This document shows positions 36,101-43,587 of a DNA stretch of 64,000 bases, one piece after another; position 1 is the stretch's first letter, and each line of letters begins with the position of its first letter. The stretch comes from Corallococcus interemptor (lineage in GTDB: Bacteria; Myxococcota; Myxococcia; Myxococcales; Myxococcaceae), in NCBI RefSeq assembly GCF_003668875.1, contig NZ_RAWM01000007.1:62001-126000 (forward strand), read 5' to 3'. The notes beneath the pieces were generated by a model that did no database searches, was not told the origin of the DNA, and was given only the letters and a program-made list of their open reading frames with translations. The translations under genes and the position numbers were made by a program.

Positions 36101-36276
36101 TGCGCTCCGTCTCCATCTCCATGCTCCAGCGCAAGATGCGCATCGGCTACAACCGCGCGGCGCGCATGATTGAGCGCATGGAGCGCGACGGCGTGGTGGG
36201 CCCCGCGGACGGCGCCAAGCCCCGCGAGGTGCTGCTGCGCGGCCTGGGCGACATGCCCGGCGCCGGGGCGATGTAG
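33193..36276 (+). CDS. ftsK: DNA translocase FtsK
   Basis: A 1027-residue FtsK/SpoIIIE translocase for chromosome segregation at the division septum. After about 45 basic residues come several membrane helices (45-200), then a coiled-coil Glu/Ala-rich stretch and Pro-rich linker to about 455. The motor has Walker A GTTGSGKS (612-619) and Walker B VVIIDELADL with Asp812. An insert of about 100 acidic/Lys residues (704-803) separates them. ATQRPSTDVVTGIIKANFPTRI (read in part) follows, and the gamma winged-helix domain (DQALAAVSEMRSVSISMLQRK) closes the protein. ATG 33193 is preferred; upstream in-frame codons lie in the divergent promoter gap (32991-33192), which holds no other gene. Confidence 0.96.
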   Translation: MTAAKKGGRGEKAVLSRQEIATRRKALNNKKMKAPGAASPAKRALVGVFILAASLLALLAVATFDAHDRVGPGFHNAVGPMGHLIAETLRGALGVCAYLIPVGGIYTAVVLFVGSRDRRRMPQIISLALLTCSVSVLAQLMFAKDKGWAHPPGGALGASLGGLMEGMFSTVGTIILVTAISAAALIVGTQYTFFKLCSLVWAGLTVLGRRLSESAHVFWEQQKVNYAARQERLAQEKEEEAAFLAELEAEEEELSEAERLAAEAEAAEAEALAEEAVRLARQNEKEQLANAKKALKEQKDREKLEKKLAREEPSEDEEHDDASGEQSSLPPERAERRSPGADPAWAASFLAPQPQLPAGVDAGEPPRRARKTPQIVTPPAAPSTPPVPAASLTPPAAEPAAKPVAAEKPAAAPGNALIPAPPAALARMPLIVEPKAPPKPTATKRPQDQFEFVGDRKSFSLPPLDVLEADKKERSALDKDAFLVTAEKLRAKLADFGIVGEVVEIRPGPVVTMYEFLPGPGIKVSKIAALQDDLAMAMEAMRVRIVAPIPGKGVVGIEVPNRDRETVFLKEIAEQDTFQKSGSKLTMCVGKDIEGMPYVFDLVKAPHLLIAGTTGSGKSVAVNSMIMSILLKATPEEVRFIMVDPKMLELSVYEGIPHLLLPVVTDPKKAALALRWAVEEMERRYQMLSEAGVRNIAGFNKLVETQATEEKPAVAAPAAKKKKPKKVLVVEGSAEPVAASASASDGLGVAMPREDDEDLREAIVSEPAPNLEADGEEDAEFEEDGEESTPAEAASTEKKELKKLPYIVVIIDELADLMMVASREVETYVARLAQMARAAGIHLMVATQRPSTDVVTGIIKANFPTRISFMLRSKPDSMTILGTVGAEALLGMGDMLIMPPTSAHLQRVHGAYVSEQEIKKAVDHLKAQGKPVFDESILKPRDDESEGGGGEEDELSDELYDQALAAVSEMRSVSISMLQRKMRIGYNRAARMIERMERDGVVGPADGAKPREVLLRGLGDMPGAGAM

Positions 36277-36307
36277 CCACCTTCACCGATTCAAGACCGC
36301 TTCAAGG

Positions 36308-36341
36308 CCGCCGGGGAACGGGCTCCCGTCCCCGGCGGTTT
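36308..36341 (+). terminator. Intrinsic terminator after ftsK
   Basis: CCGCCGGGGA (36308-36317) pairs perfectly with TCCCCGGCGG (36329-36338), with extra G/C pairs near the loop, followed by TTTCC. It starts 31 nt after the ftsK stop and ends 10 nt before the next start, so it should separate the two transcripts. Confidence 0.7.
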
Positions 36342-36351
36342 CCTCCTGACC

Positions 36352-36636
36352 ATGATTGTCGCCATCTCCCGCTTCCGCGCGTCCCCCGAAGAGGCCGACG
36401 GCTGGGTCCAGCGGCTCCAGGAGCGCTCCCGGCGGGTGGACGGCCACGCGGGCTTCCTGGGCCTGGAGGTGCTGCGCTCGTTCGAGCGCTCGCCTGAAAT
36501 CCTGCTCGTCACGCGCTGGAGGGACCGGGAGGCCCTGAAGGCCTACTTCCAGTCAGAGGACTTCCAGCGGGCGAAGGGGGCCAGCGCGTCCCAGGAGGAC
36601 GCCACCTTCACGATGTACGAGGTCGTGGCCACCTGA
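36352..36636 (+). CDS. Antibiotic biosynthesis monooxygenase (ABM) domain protein
   Basis: A 94-residue ferredoxin-like ABM domain protein. It reads MIVAISRFRASPEEADGW, a central RVDGHAGFLGLEVLRS, then LVTRWRDREALKAYFQSEDF, the usual strand-helix order of dimeric ABM proteins. Known members include quinol monooxygenases and haem-degrading IsdG-like enzymes, but many have no known activity. Haem-ligand residues cannot be assigned by eye. It starts 10 nt after the ftsK terminator, so it may have its own promoter within the terminator region. Confidence 0.8.
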   Translation: MIVAISRFRASPEEADGWVQRLQERSRRVDGHAGFLGLEVLRSFERSPEILLVTRWRDREALKAYFQSEDFQRAKGASASQEDATFTMYEVVAT

Positions 36637-36679
36637 GCAGTTCCCAATCGCCCCCCAAGTCGTCTAAGGGCGGTGCACC

Positions 36680-37909
36680 ATGGCTGAACGTCTTGCCCTA
36701 TTCGCCACCGCCGCGCGCGGCACCGAGGACCTGCTCGCCGAGGAGCTGAAGGAGCTCGGCGCCAAACGCATCCGCCAGGACCGGGGCGGCGTGCGCTTCA
36801 TGGCCGCGCTTGATGAAGCCCTCAACGTCTGCCTCTGGTCCCGCATCGCCATGCGCGTGCTCTACCCGCTGGGCGAGTTCGACGCGAAGGGGGCCCAGGG
36901 GCTCTACGACGCCGTCGCCAGCGTGCCGTGGGAGGAGCACCTCACCACGAACGTGACCTTCGCGGTGGACGCGAACCTGAAGGACACCGAGCACGCGCAC
37001 TCCGGCTTCGTGGCGCTGAAGGTGAAGGACGCCATCGTGGACCGCCTGCGCGACAAGCTGGGCTCGCGGCCGGACGTGGACACCCGCAACCCGGACGTGT
37101 CCGTGGTGGCGCACCTGGTGAAGGAGAAGCTGTCGCTCTCCCTGGACCTCGTCGGTGAGCCGCTGCACCGGCGCGGCTACCGCGTGCGCCCCACCCCCGC
37201 GCCCCTGAAGGAGAACCTGGCCGCGGCCCTGCTGCGCGCGGCGGGCTACACCGGCACGGAGGCGCTGGTGGACCCCATGTGCGGCTCCGGCACCATCGTC
37301 ATCGAGGGCGGCCTCATCGCGCGCAAGCGGGCCCCGGGCATCAACCGCGGCTTCGCGGTGGAGCGCTGGCCGCACCTGGGCACACGCGCGAAGGAGCTGC
37401 TCGCGGACCTGCGCGCGGACGCGCGGCGCAACGAGCGCAAGGTGGAGGTCCCCATCCTCGGCTTCGACAAGAGCGACGAGGCGCTGGAGGCCGCGGACCG
37501 CAACGTGAAGGCGGCGCGGCTGGGTGAGGAAATCCAGCTCGCGGAAGGCGACGCCACGAAGCTCCCGCCCCTGCCCGAGGGCGGCGGACTCGTCCTCACC
37601 AACCCGCCCTATGGAGACCGGCTCGGCTCCGGCGGCCAGAAGGGCATGAAGACCTTCTACTTCAAGCTGGGTGACAGCCTGCGCGCGCTGCCGGGCTGGC
37701 GCGTCTGGGTGCTGTCCGGCAACCCCGCCTTCGAGAGCGCCTTCCACGCGCGCCCCATGGCCCGGCGCGACGTGTGGAACGGCCCCATCCCCTGCACGCT
37801 GCTGGGTTATGGCGCTCGGCCGCTGCCGCCCGGCTCAAAGCCGGTGCTCGGTGCGCCGGGCGAGCCGCTGGAGGTTGCTCCGGTGCGTCCAGAGCATCAG
37901 GACGAATAG
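36680..37909 (+). CDS. THUMP-domain class I RNA methyltransferase (RlmL/Trm14-like)
   Basis: A 409-residue enzyme with an N-terminal ferredoxin-like/THUMP region (FATAARGTEDLLAEELKELG, the RlmL-type start) and a Rossmann methyltransferase domain with DPMCGSGTIVIEG and the catalytic NPPYG (LTNPPYGDRL). Relatives make N2-methylguanosine in 23S rRNA (RlmL, G2445) or tRNA. The second methyltransferase half of E. coli RlmL (RlmK) is absent, as in most non-gamma bacteria. The last 75 nt overlap the convergent plsY gene. Confidence 0.9.
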   Translation: MAERLALFATAARGTEDLLAEELKELGAKRIRQDRGGVRFMAALDEALNVCLWSRIAMRVLYPLGEFDAKGAQGLYDAVASVPWEEHLTTNVTFAVDANLKDTEHAHSGFVALKVKDAIVDRLRDKLGSRPDVDTRNPDVSVVAHLVKEKLSLSLDLVGEPLHRRGYRVRPTPAPLKENLAAALLRAAGYTGTEALVDPMCGSGTIVIEGGLIARKRAPGINRGFAVERWPHLGTRAKELLADLRADARRNERKVEVPILGFDKSDEALEAADRNVKAARLGEEIQLAEGDATKLPPLPEGGGLVLTNPPYGDRLGSGGQKGMKTFYFKLGDSLRALPGWRVWVLSGNPAFESAFHARPMARRDVWNGPIPCTLLGYGARPLPPGSKPVLGAPGEPLEVAPVRPEHQDE

Positions 37910-38413
37910 CCCCGCGGTGAGCAGCACGTACTCGCGCGCGGGCGCGGTGAGGAACGCGGTGGCGATGGCGACCACCGCCGCGGACAGCGAGCCCACGGAG
38001 CTCACGCGCCAGCGGGCCACCACCAGCCCGTAGATGATGGCGCCCGCGAGCGCCGCCTTGGGCACCAGCACCACCAGCACGCCCAGCGCGGACGCCACGC
38101 CCTTGCCGCCCTGGAGCTTGAGCCACACCGGGTACACGTGCCCCAGCACCGCGGCCAGGCCCACCAGCGCGTGCGCCTTCGCGTCCCCGGGCATGAAGTG
38201 CACGGCCAGCGCCACGGGCAGCACGGCCTTGAGCGCGTCCAGCAGCAGCACCACCGCGCCCAGCTTCTTGCCGGCGACGCGCGTGACGTTGGTGGCGCCA
38301 ATGTTGCCGCTCCCGCTGGCGCGCACGTCCACCCCGCGCAGCCACCGCGTCAGCAGCACGCCAAAGGGGACGGAGCCGCAGAGGTAGCCCAGCAGGAGGA
38401 AGGCGGAGAGCAC
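37835..38413 (-). CDS. plsY: Glycerol-3-phosphate acyltransferase PlsY
   Basis: A 192-residue inner-membrane enzyme that moves the acyl group from acyl-phosphate to glycerol-3-phosphate in the first step of phospholipid synthesis. The three signature loops are present: GSVPFGVLL, ASGSGNIGATNV and LQGGKGVASALG. Five hydrophobic helices are expected. The GTG at 38413 gives the usual start (LSAFLLLGYLCGSVPFG), but there is no good ribosome-binding site right before it; AGGGCGGG lies 16 nt upstream, next to the end of the DUF2752 gene. Start certainty is moderate. The C-terminus overlaps the convergent methyltransferase gene. Confidence 0.9.
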   Translation of the reverse strand: MLSAFLLLGYLCGSVPFGVLLTRWLRGVDVRASGSGNIGATNVTRVAGKKLGAVVLLLDALKAVLPVALAVHFMPGDAKAHALVGLAAVLGHVYPVWLKLQGGKGVASALGVLVVLVPKAALAGAIIYGLVVARWRVSSVGSLSAAVVAIATAFLTAPAREYVLLTAGLFVLMLWTHRSNLQRLARRTEHRL

Positions 38414-38436
38414 GGAAGAGGACAGGGTCCCGCCCT

Positions 38437-38868
38437 TCAGGACAGCAGGTGCGGGAAACGGGTGTGCACCACGACGTAGGCGTAATTGACCAGCAACACC
38501 AGCGGGAACGCGATGCGCACCCACAGCCACTCGCGCTCGCTCAACTCCACCTCCGGGATGGGCAGCGCGAAGAGGAAGTGCAGCACCGTCACCACCGCGG
38601 CCAGCGCGAACAGCAGCGCGCACACGGTGCCCAGGGGGTTGGCCTCCCACGCGCCCGGGATGTTGAAGTGCGCGACGCGGTCCGCCACGCGGGTGAGCCC
38701 GCAGCCCAGGCAGGGCCAGCCCGTGTGCTCGCGCAGCACACAGCCCCAGAACGGGATGATGCGCGCCACGGGGACGTAGCGCCCGATGAGCAGCCCCCCG
38801 AGCCCGACGAGCCCGAGCCATTCGAATGTGCCCAACCGGCGGTTGGGAGCAGGGATGGTGATCTTCAT
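38437..38868 (-). CDS. DUF2752 membrane protein
   Basis: A 143-residue membrane protein with the DUF2752 signature: CVLREHTGWPCLGCGLTR, followed by FNIPGAWEANPLG. Three hydrophobic helices are visible. The function of the family is not known. ATG 38868 is used, with GAGG just upstream; a GTG two codons earlier is possible. It lies 23 nt upstream of plsY and is likely co-transcribed with it. Confidence 0.85.
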   Translation of the reverse strand: MKITIPAPNRRLGTFEWLGLVGLGGLLIGRYVPVARIIPFWGCVLREHTGWPCLGCGLTRVADRVAHFNIPGAWEANPLGTVCALLFALAAVVTVLHFLFALPIPEVELSEREWLWVRIAFPLVLLVNYAYVVVHTRFPHLLS

Positions 38869-38957
38869 GCGCACCTCGCGCCGAGTGTGCGGGATAGGTC
38901 GCGTGGATGGAAGGGGCGCCTTGCCGGGGCCCGGAAACCTGGGCTAAGCGAACGGGC

Positions 38958-39515
38958 ATGCACATGCTCCGCACCGCCCTCGTGATGCTGGTCGCCGCTC
39001 CCCTCGTGGCCCTCGCGGCGGACAAGACGCCCAAGCCCGCCGCCAAGGCCGAAGCCGCGTCGAGCGACTGCCACCACCCCGCCGACGCGAAGACGCCCGA
39101 GGCCGCCAAGGCCGAGAGCTCCGGCGGCTGGACGCTCACCCGCGGCGAGCCCCTCAAGGGCGAGAAGACGGTGAAGCTGTCGGAGCTGCTCGCGAAGCCC
39201 CAGGCCCACGACGGCAAGGTCGTGCGCGTGGAGGGCCAGGTGCGCAAGGCGTGTGAGAAGAAGGGCTGCTGGATGGAGCTGGCCCAGGACGCCAAGAGCC
39301 CCGGCGTGCGCGTGACGTTCAAGGACTACGGCTTCTTCGTCCCGCTGGACTCCGCGGGCTCGCAGGCGCGCGTGGAGGGCGTGGTGAAGGTCGCGGAGCT
39401 GAGCGACGCCCACGCGAAGCACTACGAGGCGGAAGGCGCCATCGTCCCGCGCGGCACCGACGGCAAGCCCCGCGAGGTGCAGCTCGTGGCCTCCGGCGTC
39501 GAGCTGCGCCGCTAG
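38958..39515 (+). CDS. DUF4920 domain protein, exported
   Basis: A 185-residue exported protein. The signal peptide (LRTALVMLVAAPLVALAA) is followed by an Ala/Lys-rich linker and the DUF4920 domain: VVRVEGQVRKACEKKGCWMELA and VTFKDYGFFVPLDSAG. This resembles the OB-like fold in which a Cys pair (CEKKGC) sits on a loop, as in periplasmic metal or redox-related proteins; no role is established. The frame is open to 38907, but the upstream part lacks a start with a ribosome site. Its end is 5 nt before the next gene. Confidence 0.82.
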   Translation: MHMLRTALVMLVAAPLVALAADKTPKPAAKAEAASSDCHHPADAKTPEAAKAESSGGWTLTRGEPLKGEKTVKLSELLAKPQAHDGKVVRVEGQVRKACEKKGCWMELAQDAKSPGVRVTFKDYGFFVPLDSAGSQARVEGVVKVAELSDAHAKHYEAEGAIVPRGTDGKPREVQLVASGVELRR

Positions 39516-39520
39516 CCGCG

Positions 39521-40138
39521 ATGGGAGGCCGCAGTTTCAGCATGAGGGGCGTGCAGGGCGCGGCCGACCGGGCCGTGCAGCACGCCCGTGCGTGGCTCCT
39601 GGAGACGGAGCCCGGCTCGCGCGTGCACGACGTGCAGCTGGATCCGCGCTTCCAGCACCGGGGCGTGGACCTGCTCTGGGAGCTGCCCTCCGGAGAGGTG
39701 CGCGGCATCGAGGTGAAGGGCGACCGCCAGGCCACCCGGCGCCGCTACTTCTTCGAGCTCATCTCCAACCTGGAGAAGGACACGCCGGGCTGCTTCCTCT
39801 ACAGCGGCGCGGACCTGATGCTCTACGTGTTCCTCACGCAGGGGGAGCTGCACGCCCTGCCCCTGCCCCGGGTGCGCGAGTGGTTCCTGCCGCGCGCGAA
39901 GGAGTACGCCCTCAAGCACGCCTTCACCCAGACGGGTGCCATCCGCTACACCACCGTGGGCGCCGTGGTGCCCGTGCGCGACGTGTCGGAAGGCGTGCCT
40001 GGAGTCACCGTCGTGAAGCTCAAGCGCCCGGCGCCAGAGAGGCCTGAGCCCAAGCCTGGCGTCGAGCCCGCCGCGGCCAGCGAGCCCGAAGCGCCCGAGG
40101 CCCCGGAATCCCAGGGCCCCCGGCGCACGGGGACGTGA
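39521..40138 (+). CDS. PD-(D/E)XK nuclease-like protein, 205 residues
   Basis: The product is not recognised as a named family, but residues 45-80 have a PD-(D/E)XK-type core: RGVDLLWELPSGE, then RGIEVKGD, giving Asp50, Glu64 and Lys66 with the usual spacing, followed by an Arg-rich helix (RQATRRRYFFELI). A beta strand with FLYSGADLMLYVF is also as expected in the fold. The C-terminal 45 residues are Pro/Glu-rich. It may bind or cut nucleic acid, or be an inactive relative. ATG 39521 couples it to the upstream gene; ATG 39542, 13 nt after GGGAGG, is the other option. Confidence 0.65.
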   Translation: MGGRSFSMRGVQGAADRAVQHARAWLLETEPGSRVHDVQLDPRFQHRGVDLLWELPSGEVRGIEVKGDRQATRRRYFFELISNLEKDTPGCFLYSGADLMLYVFLTQGELHALPLPRVREWFLPRAKEYALKHAFTQTGAIRYTTVGAVVPVRDVSEGVPGVTVVKLKRPAPERPEPKPGVEPAAASEPEAPEAPESQGPRRTGT

Positions 40139-40139
40139 A

Positions 40140-41078
40140 CTAGCGGCGGCGCTGCGGCTGCGCGTGCTGGTGCCGGTGCGCGCGGTGGCCGGGGTGCATC
40201 TTGTCGTGCAGGGCCTCCAGCCGCTCCTGCGTGCCCATCAGCTCCAGGAGCGCGGACCGGTCGTTCTGCTGCTTGAAGACGTGCTCCAGGCGGGGCACCA
40301 GGTCCAGCGCCAGGTGGATGTCGTTGGCCTTCTCCGCCTCCGCCAGCAGGCCGCGGCCCTCGACGGACGCGTCAATCCAGGCCTGCAGGTGGATGAGGCC
40401 GTCCACCGCCAGCAGGCGCGAGATGGGCGCGCGCGCCGTGTCGTGGATGAGGTTCTTGAGGTCCTGGATGGCCGGCTCGCGCTCGCCCTTCGCCGCGCGC
40501 ACCACCGCCTGGGAGATGCCGCGCCGGTCGGGCAGCAGGAACTCCTCCACCTCGGCGAACGCCGTCGCGTCCTCCAGGTGGCCCTGGGCGGCCAGCGACT
40601 CCGCCAGGCTGTCGAACAGCTCCGCGTCCTTCTCCGAGAAGGGCGCCAGCGCCTCCTGGAGGAACGGCGCGGGCAGCGCGCCCTTGTCATCCACCGCCAG
40701 CTTCGAGCGCAGCGCCTTCAGGTGCTCGAAGGAGGAGGCCACCGGGGCCTCCTTCGCGCCGTTGAGCTTGTGCACGAGCACCTGCATCAGCGTCGCCAGC
40801 GACGTGGTGAACTCCTGCGGGGACACGCGGTCCGGCATCCACCGGCGCCACAGCTCCACGGCCGCGGCCACGACGTAGTCCTTGAAGGGGCCCGTGCCCT
40901 TCCACTTCGCCGCCCACTGCTGGGCGATGCCGAGCGGATAGGCGGACTCCGCCAGCTTGCGGTAGTCCTCTTCACCCACGGGAACGCCGTAGTGCCCCAG
41001 CGTGCCCAGCAGGGCCTCCGTCGAGTAGTCCTTGAGGCCCGTCTTCTGCCACGACTTTTCCACGCGCTGCGTGCTCAC
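40140..41078 (-). CDS. Hypothetical helical protein, 312 residues
   Basis: No domain is recognised. The protein is predicted to be cytoplasmic and almost wholly helical, with segments such as YSTEALLGTLGHYGVPVGEED, TSLATLMQVLVHKLNGAKEA and RLLAVDGLIHLQAWID that look like HEAT- or TPR-type repeats. The C-terminus ends in a His/Arg-rich tail (MHPGHRAHRHQHAQPQRRR) that could bind metal or nucleic acid. The start is GTG. Its stop is one base from the stop of the convergent PD-(D/E)XK-like gene. It is not close enough in sequence to any family I know to name one. Confidence 0.65.
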   Translation of the reverse strand: MSTQRVEKSWQKTGLKDYSTEALLGTLGHYGVPVGEEDYRKLAESAYPLGIAQQWAAKWKGTGPFKDYVVAAAVELWRRWMPDRVSPQEFTTSLATLMQVLVHKLNGAKEAPVASSFEHLKALRSKLAVDDKGALPAPFLQEALAPFSEKDAELFDSLAESLAAQGHLEDATAFAEVEEFLLPDRRGISQAVVRAAKGEREPAIQDLKNLIHDTARAPISRLLAVDGLIHLQAWIDASVEGRGLLAEAEKANDIHLALDLVPRLEHVFKQQNDRSALLELMGTQERLEALHDKMHPGHRAHRHQHAQPQRRR

Positions 41079-41177
41079 CAGATGCTCTCCGAGGCCATGC
41101 GAGTGCCGGCCATCGGCCCCGCCTTGCCGCCTTCTAGCGAAAGCGGAGCCCGGCGAATACGGCCTTTGCGGGCCCCG

Positions 41178-42749
41178 TCAGGCGGCGGACGGCTGGGGCG
41201 GCGGGCGACCCGGCACGATGGGCCACACCGTGGGCTGGCGCCGCCCGTCCTCCACCCGGCGGGCCATGTACGGCTCGCACCCGCGCTCCTGGAAGGCCCG
41301 CTTCCACGCGGCGAAGCTGCCCCCCGCGCGCCAGGCGTCCATGGCCGCGAGCCCCGCCTCCGGGCCGCACTGGGCCAGCATGTACTCCACCCAGGCCCAG
41401 CGCGCGGACGTGGGCCGCACCTCGGCCCGTCCCCGCAGGCCCTTGCGCAGCCGCTCCAGCTTGTTCTCCACCTCGCGCAGCCCCGCGAAGGGCGCCCCGT
41501 CCAGCGGCGTGTTGCGCTTGGCCACGAAGGGCGCGACCCCCAGCGCCACCGGCAGGATGCGCGACAGCTCCGTGGTGAAGCGGATCAACTCGTCGATGTC
41601 CGCGTCCTCCTCATGGGGCAGGCCCACCACGTTGTAGACCTTGAGCTGCTTCATGCCCGCCGTGCGCGCGAACCGGGCCGCGCGGACAATCTGTTCCTCG
41701 GAGTGCTTGCGGTCCACCAGGTCCCGCATCTTCTGGGACGCCCCGTCCGCGGCCACCGTGAGGTTCGTCGCCCCGCCCCGGCGGAGCTGATCCACCAGCT
41801 CCTGCGTGAGCCGGTCCGCGCGCAGCGAGGACACGCCCACCTCGCGCCCGGAGTCCACGATGGCGCGCAGCAGCTCCACGATGCGCGGGTGGTCCGTCAC
41901 GGCCGCGCCCACCAGACCCACACGCTTCGCGTGCTCCGGGATGAGGGACAGGATGCGCTCCGGGGGAACCGTCCGCATGCCGCCATTCGTGGTGCGGCGC
42001 ATGACGCAGTAGTGGCAGCCCCGGGAGCAGCCCCGCTCCGGCTCGATGAGGAACATCGAGCGCAGCTCCGTGTGCGGCGTGATGATCTGCGTGCGCGCCG
42101 GCAGCCGGGCATCCGTCGCCTTGGCCACGTGGTAGCGCGCCCCACCCCGCCCGGGCACCCGGAAGCCGGGGACCTTCGCCAGGTGATCCAGCAGCGCCTC
42201 GCGGTCCATGGAGGCGGCGGCGTCCAGCAGGACGTGAATCAGATCCTCCGCCTCCCCCTGGACCAGCACGTCCACGAAGGGCTCCAGCGGATCCGGGTTG
42301 GAGAACGTCAGCGGGCCGCCCGCCACCACCAGCGGATGCCTGGCATCCCGCTCCGCAGAAAGAACCGGCAAACCAGACAAATCCAACATCGTGAACAAGC
42401 CTGAAAGCTCCAATTCGTAGGCAACCGAAAAGGCAAGCATTTCAAAGCCAGACACGGATGCCTGGGATTCCCAGGTAAACAGTGGCGTCCTTGTTCTCTT
42501 GTATGTCTCGACATCATCCGGAAGAAAGACACGCTCAGCGGTCGCGCCCGCGTGCGCATGCACCTCCCGGTAGATGGCCTGGTAGCCGAGCGAGCTCATC
42601 CCCACGTGGTAGGGGCTCGGGTAGCAGAGCGCGACCCGGTAGGGCGCCTCCTTGCGGAGCGTCCCTGCTTCGTCCGCCAGCAGCGAGCAGACGTGCTCGA
42701 TGAGTTCGTAACGGCCCTCCATGGTCCTCCCGACGTGGATTCCAGACAC
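41178..42749 (-). CDS. B12-binding-type radical SAM protein
   Basis: A 523-residue radical SAM protein. The N-terminal half (about 40-190) has a cobalamin-binding-like fold with ALCYPSPYHVGMSSLGYQ and VAGGPLTFSNPDPLEPFVDV; the radical SAM cluster motif is ERGCSRGCHYCVMRRT (Cys-x3-Cys-x2-Cys). The C-terminal half includes YNVVGLPHEEDADIDELI. It resembles the TIGR03960-type proteins and the MiaB/HpnP group; the reaction is unknown. The GTG at 42749 is used; ATG 42722, three bases after GGGAGG, is an alternative start. A low-GC patch (42361-42540) lies in the coding region. Confidence 0.85.
   Translation of the reverse strand: MSGIHVGRTMEGRYELIEHVCSLLADEAGTLRKEAPYRVALCYPSPYHVGMSSLGYQAIYREVHAHAGATAERVFLPDDVETYKRTRTPLFTWESQASVSGFEMLAFSVAYELELSGLFTMLDLSGLPVLSAERDARHPLVVAGGPLTFSNPDPLEPFVDVLVQGEAEDLIHVLLDAAASMDREALLDHLAKVPGFRVPGRGGARYHVAKATDARLPARTQIITPHTELRSMFLIEPERGCSRGCHYCVMRRTTNGGMRTVPPERILSLIPEHAKRVGLVGAAVTDHPRIVELLRAIVDSGREVGVSSLRADRLTQELVDQLRRGGATNLTVAADGASQKMRDLVDRKHSEEQIVRAARFARTAGMKQLKVYNVVGLPHEEDADIDELIRFTTELSRILPVALGVAPFVAKRNTPLDGAPFAGLREVENKLERLRKGLRGRAEVRPTSARWAWVEYMLAQCGPEAGLAAMDAWRAGGSFAAWKRAFQERGCEPYMARRVEDGRRQPTVWPIVPGRPPPQPSAA
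42361..42540 (-). other. Low-GC patch inside the radical SAM gene
   Basis: By hand count 90 of 180 bases are G or C, against about 70 % around it. The reading frame continues unbroken and the protein there (LPDDVETYKRTRTPLFTWES and on) looks normal, but third positions are often A or T, as in CAAATC, AACAAG and GAAAGC-type codons. Such a sharp block suggests gene conversion from a lower-GC relative. Confidence 0.7.
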
Positions 42750-42837
42750 CTAACAACAGCGCGGCCCCGGACCGCCACTCCCGCGTGGGGGAGGGGCTGC
42801 CGGGGCCGCGTTGGCCTTCAGGGTCGGTCAGTGCCGA

Positions 42838-43557
42838 CTATTCCTTGAACGACGGGATGGCCTTGGTCGGCGTGCAGGCCTCGGTCTCGGGGTCGCACGT
42901 CACGGCGAAGTCCGGGTTCATGCCGGAGCCCGCACCGCACGTCGAGGGGGCGTTCGCCGGATCGTTCGGATCCAGCGACGGATCGCAACCCACCGCCGGC
43001 CAGATCGCGCGCATGACGTACTTCGCGGTGCAGCCGTTGTTCGTGTAGGTCAGCTCGCCGGTCATCTGCGTGCCAGGAGCGCCAGGGTTCGAGTACACCC
43101 GAACCTTGCCGAACTGGTAGTTGATGTCCTGCGGTTCCGCCGAGAACTTGCCCTGGTTCGCCAGAACGCCTGCCGCAGTGAACCCGTCCGCGGTGCAGAA
43201 CTGCTCCGCGTCCTTGTCGATGCTCAGGTTGCCCGTCGCCTGGAGCTTCGCGAACCCAGTCGGCGTGCTGTCCGTGTCGAACTGTCCCAGGGCCGCCAGG
43301 CCCAACGGCCGGATGACCAGGATGGACGTGTTGGCCACCGGGTCCGCGAACTTCCAGACACCGAGTTCGTCACCCACCAGCGGCTCGAAGCCCTCGCAGG
43401 TGCCCTGGGGCGCATCCACTGCGTCGAACTTCGCCCACCAGTTGCCGGCCGTGGAGTCCTGAACGATGCACCCAGGATCCGGCTGCTCGACGTCGCAGGC
43501 GGACAGGCCGCCAGCGAGCCCAAGCATCACCACTGTCGAAAGAATGCTCTTGCGCAT
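42838..43557 (-). CDS. Lipoprotein of unknown function, partner of the TonB receptor
   Basis: A 239-residue lipoprotein: MRKSILSTVVMLGLAGGLSAC has lipobox LSAC with lipidated Cys21. The mature part is beta-rich with cysteine pairs (CIVQDSTAGNWW, EQFCTADGF, NNGCTAKYV, GCDPSLDPND). AGGAAG lies 10 nt before ATG 43557; the in-frame GTG at 43575 is less likely. It starts 30 nt after the TonB-dependent receptor gene and is probably co-transcribed. Receptor plus lipoprotein pairs elsewhere often bind the substrate at the cell surface; this role is inferred here. No domain family is recognised. Confidence 0.78.
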   Translation of the reverse strand: MRKSILSTVVMLGLAGGLSACDVEQPDPGCIVQDSTAGNWWAKFDAVDAPQGTCEGFEPLVGDELGVWKFADPVANTSILVIRPLGLAALGQFDTDSTPTGFAKLQATGNLSIDKDAEQFCTADGFTAAGVLANQGKFSAEPQDINYQFGKVRVYSNPGAPGTQMTGELTYTNNGCTAKYVMRAIWPAVGCDPSLDPNDPANAPSTCGAGSGMNPDFAVTCDPETEACTPTKAIPSFKE

Positions 43558-43587
43558 GTTGCTGATCTTCCTCACGTGGTCAGGTGA

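Noticed and set aside
37835-39322. A 495-codon frame joining plsY with upstream sequence
   Set aside because: The upstream part is antisense to the DUF4920 gene and out of frame with the DUF2752 protein; only the plsY portion has signature motifs.
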